A stretch of 64,000 nt of DNA from Mycobacterium sp. Lineage in GTDB: Bacteria > Actinomycetota > Actinomycetes > Mycobacteriales > Mycobacteriaceae. The stretch covers positions 80,058-144,057 of the forward strand of contig JAKFVT010000062.1 in NCBI GenBank assembly GCA_021732005.1. The letters run 5' to 3'. A program made the position numbers and the translations under genes. The notes under the pieces are model-generated. The model was not told where the DNA came from and searched no databases. It was given only the letters and a program-made list of their open reading frames with translations. This document shows, in pieces, positions 60,010 through 64,000 of this stretch; position 1 is the stretch's first letter, and each line of letters begins with the position of its first letter.

Positions 60010-60056
60010 CTGTAGTTATCGAGCGAAAGTTCGAGTAAGCAGCACGCTAACTACAG
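60010..60056. terminator. Inverted repeat between the nitroreductase and ArsR genes
   Basis: CTGTAGTTA (60010-60018) and TAACTACAG (60048-60056) form a perfect 9-bp stem; a smaller stem (CGA..TCG) lies in the loop. It sits between convergent genes and includes the arsR stop, which fits a bidirectional terminator. Confidence 0.6.
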
Positions 60057-60407
60057 GCTCGGCAAGGGGCGGGCGGCGACCTCGCGGTTGGCACCGTCGA
60101 CCACCGAGGCCAGCAGCCCGGGTAATGCCGCGTCGACTTCCTCGGCGCGCAGCCGCTGGTGGGTGAGGCCGCCGAGGACCAATCGCTCGAGCAATCCGGC
60201 TTCGCGCAGGATCTTGAAGTGGTGGGTGGCGGTGGACTTGTTGATGCCGTCGTAGAGGGCGCTGCACTGCAGGGGCGCGTCGGCGTTGCGCAGCCGCCGG
60301 ATCATCTCCAACCGGGCCGGATCCTGTAGCGCCGCGAGCACCTGGTGCAGCGGACCGACCCGATGGACGGGATAGCTGTCGGCAGGGAATGCCTGCATCT
60401 CAACCAC
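60051..60407 (-). CDS. ArsR-family winged-helix regulator
   Basis: A 118-residue regulator. The recognition region is SALYDGINKSTATHHFKIL with the following wing RLVLGGLTHQRLRAEE. The metal-binding ELCVCD motif of classical ArsR is absent (only one Cys, in PLQCSAL), so this is one of the non-metal members that respond to small molecules. GTG 60407 has AGGAG seven bases upstream. It diverges from an MFS gene; two near-identical palindromes in the gap are its likely operators, giving control of the pump and itself. Confidence 0.9.
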   Translation of the reverse strand: MVEMQAFPADSYPVHRVGPLHQVLAALQDPARLEMIRRLRNADAPLQCSALYDGINKSTATHHFKILREAGLLERLVLGGLTHQRLRAEEVDAALPGLLASVVDGANREVAARPLPSL

Positions 60408-60442
60408 GGTTGTCTCCTGTGTCCGCCATCACGGCCTGCGAA

Positions 60443-60460
60443 GTTTGATCAACATCAAAC
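60443..60460. promoter_or_regulatory. ArsR-type operator 1
   Basis: GTTTGAT and ATCAAAC form a perfect 7-bp dyad around CAAC, close to the ATCAAA-type sites bound by ArsR-family repressors. It lies 36 bp upstream of the arsR start. A second copy at 60480-60497 has the same layout. Confidence 0.75.
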
Positions 60461-60479
60461 CTAGCGTACGCTCGAGCGA

Positions 60480-60497
60480 GTTCGATGACCATCAAAC
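60480..60497. promoter_or_regulatory. ArsR-type operator 2
   Basis: GTTCGAT and ATCAAAC around GACC repeat the first site with one arm mismatch. It lies 15 bp before the MFS start, just upstream of its ribosome site. The centres of the two sites are 37 bp apart. Confidence 0.75.
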
Positions 60498-60512
60498 CAC
60501 TCCGGAGTTGTC

Positions 60513-61727
60513 ATGGCCTGTGTGCAGGAGACGTCACCCGCTGACGTCACCGGCCAGCGCTGGGCGTACCCCCTGCTGCTGGTGCTCAGCGGCGTCGCGC
60601 TCGGCGTCTCGGGCCTTCCCGCGCCGCTGTACGGCATCTACGAATCGAACTGGCATCTCTCGCCGCTCGCCACCACCATCGTGTTCGCGGTGTACGCCTT
60701 CGCCGCGCTGGCCGCGGTTTTGGTGTCCGGCCGCATCTCCGACGTGGTCGGTCGCAAGCCGGTGCTCCTCGGCGCGCTGATCGCACTGATCGCCGGTCTG
60801 GGCATCTTCCTGATCGCTGACAGCATCGAGATGCTGCTGCTGGCCCGCACCATCCACGGCGCCGCCGTCGGCTCGATCGTCGTCGCCGCCGCTGCCGCGC
60901 TGCTGGACCTGCGGCCCCACCACGGGGTGCGCAGCGGACAGCTCAGTGGCGTGAGTTTCAACATCGGCATGACGGTCGCGATCGTCGGCTCGTCGCTGCT
61001 TGCGCAGTACGTCGCGCACCCGCTGCGCACCCCGTATGCGGTGGTCGCGGTGGTGTGCGCAATCGTCGGCATCGGTGTGGTGGCTCTGCGGGAAACCCAT
61101 GAAGGCCGCACCGGCGGCCGAATCCGGATCAGCAGACCGGCTGTGCCGCAGGCGATCCGCGAGGACTTCTGGTTCGCCGCGCTCGGCGCGATGGCGTCCT
61201 GGTCGGTGCTCGGGGTGCTGCTGTCGCTGTATCCGTCGCTGGCCGCGCAGCAGACCCACGTGCACAACTTGGTGTTCGGCGGCGGCGTGGTCGGGGTCAC
61301 CGCGTTCTCCGCGGCCATGGCGCAGCTGGTGGCCACCCGAGTTCCGGCCCGGCGCTCGGCTGTGATCGGCGACATCGGCATGGCCGCCGCGCTGCTGCTG
61401 ACGATCCCGGTGCTGCTCACCCACCGCTGGCCCTTGGTGTTCGCCGCCGCCGCGCTGCTCGGCGCGACGTTCGGACTTGGCTTCGGCGGCTCTCTGCGTC
61501 ACCTGTCCGACGTGGTGCCCTCGGACCGCCGCGGTGAGACGATGTCGGCGTTCTACCTGCTGGCCTACACCGCGATGGCCTTGCCGACGATCGCGGCGGG
61601 CTGGGCGGCCACCAAATGGCCGCTGGCGCAGGTGTTCCCGTGGTTCGCACTGATCGTGGCGCTGGCCTGCCTGGGTGCTGCGGCAGTCGGCCTCAGGCCG
61701 GCGAGTCCGTCGCGCCGGGCGTCTTGA
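60513..61727 (+). CDS. MFS transporter
   Basis: A 404-residue major facilitator with twelve membrane helices. The motif between helices 2 and 3 is SGRISDVVGRKPVLLGALI (MFS motif A), helix 4 carries LLARTIHGAAVGSIVVAA, and SLRHLSDVVPSDRRGETMSA is the second-half equivalent loop. It is probably a drug or metabolite efflux pump driven by protons. CGGAG precedes ATG 60513. Regulation by the divergent ArsR is suggested by two operators. It ends 35 bp inside the convergent esterase gene. Confidence 0.92.
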   Translation: MACVQETSPADVTGQRWAYPLLLVLSGVALGVSGLPAPLYGIYESNWHLSPLATTIVFAVYAFAALAAVLVSGRISDVVGRKPVLLGALIALIAGLGIFLIADSIEMLLLARTIHGAAVGSIVVAAAAALLDLRPHHGVRSGQLSGVSFNIGMTVAIVGSSLLAQYVAHPLRTPYAVVAVVCAIVGIGVVALRETHEGRTGGRIRISRPAVPQAIREDFWFAALGAMASWSVLGVLLSLYPSLAAQQTHVHNLVFGGGVVGVTAFSAAMAQLVATRVPARRSAVIGDIGMAAALLLTIPVLLTHRWPLVFAAAALLGATFGLGFGGSLRHLSDVVPSDRRGETMSAFYLLAYTAMALPTIAAGWAATKWPLAQVFPWFALIVALACLGAAAVGLRPASPSRRAS

Positions 61728-63153
61728 TCTGAGCCGCCAGCCACGGCAGCGCATCGGAGAAGGCCCGCTCGGCGAACTGCCAGGTGTGGAAGCTGATGAT
61801 GCGGTGTACCGAGCAGGAGATGCCGACCGTCTTCGCCGTCGCGCACAGATCGTCGGCCGCCCCGGCCTCGTCGGAGTCCTTGAACTCGTCGTGCCCACCG
61901 AAGCCGGTGGGTGCGTCGGATTGTGGCCGGTGCCCACCGCCGCCCCCGCCGTACGGCGACGCGGTGTTGGTCGGTGTCACGGTGTCCTCGAACCAGCCTG
62001 CGACACCCTGATACGTCCCGTGCCGCATCATCACGGTCCGCGGGTCGAACTCGTCCCACTTGGCCGCGTCGCCGCCATACAGCCGGCTGATCGTCTGGTC
62101 CTTGGTCCCTGAGGTCGGGCCGTGGTCGCCGGCGATGTCCTCGAAGGTGCTGAACAGATCCGGATGCATGACGGTCAGGTCGATCGCGCAGGTGCCGCCC
62201 ATCGACCAGCCGACCACCGCCCAGTTGGCTGCCTGATCCGATGCGCCGAAATGCTCTGCCAGATAAGGCCGGACGTCCTTGGCCAGATGATCGGCGGCGT
62301 TGCCGCGGGGACCGTTGACGCATTCGGTGTCGTTGTTGAAGCTGCCGCCGGAGTCGACGAACGCGAAGATCGGGGCTTGTCCGCCATGGGCTTTCGCGTA
62401 TCCGTCGATGATCGGCATCGCATTGCCGGCGCGGATCCAGTCGGCCGGGGTGTTGAACTCGCCGGCGACCATCATGATGACCGGCAACCGGGGTGGGGTC
62501 GCACCGGCGAACCAGGCCGGCGGCAGGTAGACGTACTCACTGCGGTGTTTGAATCCGCTTGCATCCGCTGGGATGTCGACCTCGACGAGCTTGCCCGCCG
62601 TCTGCACGGTGTTGCGCAGGCCGGGTGGAACGGCGGCGTCGATCTGGTTGGGCAGCGGCCCGGCCGTCAGGGCGCCCCAGGCGGTCTGCACGCTCGGGTA
62701 GTACCCGACCCATTTGTTCAGCGCGAGCAGCGCCGACACCAAGGTCAACGGAATCGCCAGGACGGCGACGGCTCGTCGCCACCAGGAATTTCCTCGCCAG
62801 CCCAGTATCGCCACCGCGGTCCCGGCCGCGAAAACCCCTATCCAGACCCATAAATAGAACGGCGCCGGATCTGAGGCCAGCCCCTCGGAGTTGACGTACA
62901 GGCGCGCGGCGAGCGCACCGAGCAGCCCGACGACCACGCAGACCGGCAGCCACAGCAGCCACCAGCGCCTGCTGCGCCGCCATCCGATCGCGACCATCAG
63001 CGCGATCGCGGCGACAATTTCGATGGTCAGCGGCAGCCAGCCGCCCAGCAGCGAAACACCGTGCGCGTACTGATGCAGGTCAGGCGCGGGTAGCTGAGGC
63101 AGCGGTGCCGTCGGCGTCGGCGGCGGTGTCGGGGTAGGCGGCACGAACCCCAT
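61693..63153 (-). CDS. Membrane-anchored esterase (antigen 85-like alpha/beta fold)
   Basis: A 486-residue protein. A Pro-rich N-terminus precedes four membrane helices (LTIEIVAAIALMVAIGW, LLWLPVCVVVGLLGALAA, YLWVWIGVFAAGTAVAILGW, AVAVLAIPLTLVSALLAL), then an external alpha/beta hydrolase domain with GKLVEVDIPADASGFKHRSE, nucleophile elbow VVGWSMGGTCAIDLTVMHPD, an acid region and the histidine in ISFHTWQFAERAF. This is the layout of mycobacterial esterase-D/antigen-85-like proteins held at the membrane. A Gly-rich insert (YGGGGGGHRPQSDAP) is present. Substrate unknown. It overlaps the MFS gene tail to tail. Confidence 0.85.
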   Translation of the reverse strand: MGFVPPTPTPPPTPTAPLPQLPAPDLHQYAHGVSLLGGWLPLTIEIVAAIALMVAIGWRRSRRWWLLWLPVCVVVGLLGALAARLYVNSEGLASDPAPFYLWVWIGVFAAGTAVAILGWRGNSWWRRAVAVLAIPLTLVSALLALNKWVGYYPSVQTAWGALTAGPLPNQIDAAVPPGLRNTVQTAGKLVEVDIPADASGFKHRSEYVYLPPAWFAGATPPRLPVIMMVAGEFNTPADWIRAGNAMPIIDGYAKAHGGQAPIFAFVDSGGSFNNDTECVNGPRGNAADHLAKDVRPYLAEHFGASDQAANWAVVGWSMGGTCAIDLTVMHPDLFSTFEDIAGDHGPTSGTKDQTISRLYGGDAAKWDEFDPRTVMMRHGTYQGVAGWFEDTVTPTNTASPYGGGGGGHRPQSDAPTGFGGHDEFKDSDEAGAADDLCATAKTVGISCSVHRIISFHTWQFAERAFSDALPWLAAQIKTPGATDSPA

Positions 63154-63194
63154 TGTGGAGTTCGTTTCTGTGCCTAAGCTTTGAGACCGGTTAG

Positions 63195-63211
63195 GCCAGT
63201 GGACGACTGGC
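63195..63211 (-). terminator. Short hairpin at the L,D-transpeptidase gene end
   Basis: GCCAGT and ACTGGC pair around GGACG, touching the transpeptidase stop, upstream of the esterase gene on the same strand. A weak terminator is possible. Confidence 0.35.
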
Positions 63212-64000
63212 TAGGACAGCTGCCACTGCCAGTCGTCGGCACCGTCGGGGTTGTTGTACAGCCCCACCGAGTTCTTGATCACGATCGGGTCGCCGCTGCC
63301 GAAGTTGTCGTAGAACCACTTGGCGTTGTCCGGGGCCAGGTTGATGCATCCGTGGCTGACGTTGCGCTTACCCTGATCGGCCACCGACCACGGTGCGCTG
63401 TGGACGAAGGCTCCGCTGTTGTCGATGCGCACCGCCCACTGGACTTTGAGCTTGTAGCCCTCGGGCGAGGTGTTCGGCACCCCGTAGGTGGCCGAGTCCA
63501 TGATGATGTCGGGGAACTTCTCCAGTACGTAGTACGTGCCGTTCTTGGTTTCGTGCTTGCCGTCTGGCTTGCCCATCGAGACCGGGAACGTCTTCTCCAC
63601 CTTGCCGTTTCGGGTGACGGTCATCTGGTGGGTCTTGTCGTCGACGGTGGCCACCAGGGTGTCACCGACGCGGAAGCTGGACTTGGCGCCGCTGGCGTCG
63701 ATGTTGACGACGGTGCCGGTCGGCCAGAAGTTGTAGGGCCGCCAGCGCACCTGGGTGTCGGTGGTCCAGTAGAACGCGCCGGGAACCGGTGGCACCGAGG
63801 AGATGTGGATGGCCTGCTCGGCCATCGGCCGGTTGGCGATCGGGCGCGCGAAGTTGATGATGATCGGCTTAGCGACGCCGACCAGCGCACCGTTCACCGG
63901 GTTGAAGCTCGGCGGCGCGAACACCGGGTCACCGGTGTAGGGCGTCGGGTTCTGGCCCTTCACCGGACCGGCGGCTGCCGCGGCGGCCTGGGCTTCGGGC
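63211..64000 (-). CDS. L,D-transpeptidase, partial (N-terminus beyond the window)
   Basis: At least 263 residues of a peptidoglycan L,D-transpeptidase that makes 3-3 crosslinks. An Ig-like domain (NPVNGALVGVAKPIIINFAR, then YWTTDTQVRWRPYNFWPTGT) precedes the YkuD catalytic domain with FPVSMGKPDGKHETKNGTYY, HSAPWSVADQGKRNVSHGCI and the nucleophile Cys in SHGCINL. The C-terminal GADDWQWQLS is a typical end. The frame stays open through an Ala-rich stretch to 64000, so the signal peptide or lipobox lies outside. Position fits M. tuberculosis Rv0192 (LdtMt4). Confidence 0.93.
   Translation of the reverse strand, partial: PEAQAAAAAAGPVKGQNPTPYTGDPVFAPPSFNPVNGALVGVAKPIIINFARPIANRPMAEQAIHISSVPPVPGAFYWTTDTQVRWRPYNFWPTGTVVNIDASGAKSSFRVGDTLVATVDDKTHQMTVTRNGKVEKTFPVSMGKPDGKHETKNGTYYVLEKFPDIIMDSATYGVPNTSPEGYKLKVQWAVRIDNSGAFVHSAPWSVADQGKRNVSHGCINLAPDNAKWFYDNFGSGDPIVIKNSVGLYNNPDGADDWQWQLS

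Noticed and set aside
60051..60407. Arsenic or metal sensor role for the ArsR protein
   Set aside because: The ELCVCD metal motif is missing and only one Cys is present.
1..64000. tRNA, rRNA or riboswitch genes
   Set aside because: No cloverleaf, rRNA core sequence or known riboswitch consensus was recognised on either strand by eye; a covariance-model scan could still find one.

Overview
The window is high-GC actinobacterial DNA, and gene content and order point to a rapidly growing Mycobacterium (Mycolicibacterium type). It carries mmpL3 and mmpL11 with their usual neighbours (trmB, a NYN-domain gene, an Rv0205-type permease, zmp1), the pckA-fadD4-fadE3-Rv0216 block, a lipC/WS-DGAT block and an echA1-type crotonase. 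Read right to left, this follows the order I remember for M. tuberculosis Rv0192 to Rv0222, with insertions and losses. Ortholog names come from remembered sequence and gene order, not from a search. I see no rRNA, tRNA, insertion sequence, prophage or CRISPR array.

Layout. 0-9 kb: a FadE5-like acyl-CoA dehydrogenase, a TetR regulator preceded by a 45-aa ORF, a PE-less PGRS-type glycine-rich secreted protein, then a tightly overlapping thioesterase/acyl-CoA dehydrogenase/acyl-CoA dehydrogenase operon. 9-20 kb: a secreted YVTN beta-propeller protein, echA1, and a lipid-ester block (LPLAT acyltransferase, FadD12-like ligase, LipO-like hydrolase, DUF4436 protein, WS/DGAT acyltransferase, LipC), with a KstR-like operator at the head of the acyltransferase operon, and a GH6 cellulase. 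20-30 kb: an amidohydrolase, a Baeyer-Villiger monooxygenase plus alcohol dehydrogenase facing an esterase and an acyl-CoA dehydrogenase pair across a 12-bp inverted repeat, a second amidohydrolase and an oddly arranged family III CoA-transferase. 30-39 kb: double-hotdog hydratase, FadE3, GntR regulator, crotonase, FadD4, DUF4436 protein and PEP carboxykinase.

39-64 kb is the conserved cell-envelope core: two degenerate GTPase/dynamin-like proteins, trmB, the NYN gene, mmpL3 (preceded by a possible 11-codon leader ORF that ends where mmpL3 begins), permease and flippase-like membrane proteins, a PrrAB-like two-component system in one operon with a haemophore-like secreted protein, a second haemophore-like protein divergent from mmpL11, small mmpL11-linked genes, zmp1, a nitroreductase, an ArsR regulator divergent from an MFS transporter with two matching operators, a membrane-anchored esterase and an L,D-transpeptidase cut by the window end.

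Together the left half suggests fatty-acid, sterol or ketone catabolism and storage-lipid turnover. The right half concerns mycolate export, haem handling and peptidoglycan remodelling. The observations I rate highest are the mmpL3 leader ORF, the haemophore/two-component/MmpL11 arrangement with 11-bp-spaced direct repeats, the BVMO-ADH-esterase module with its operator, and the KstR-like site.
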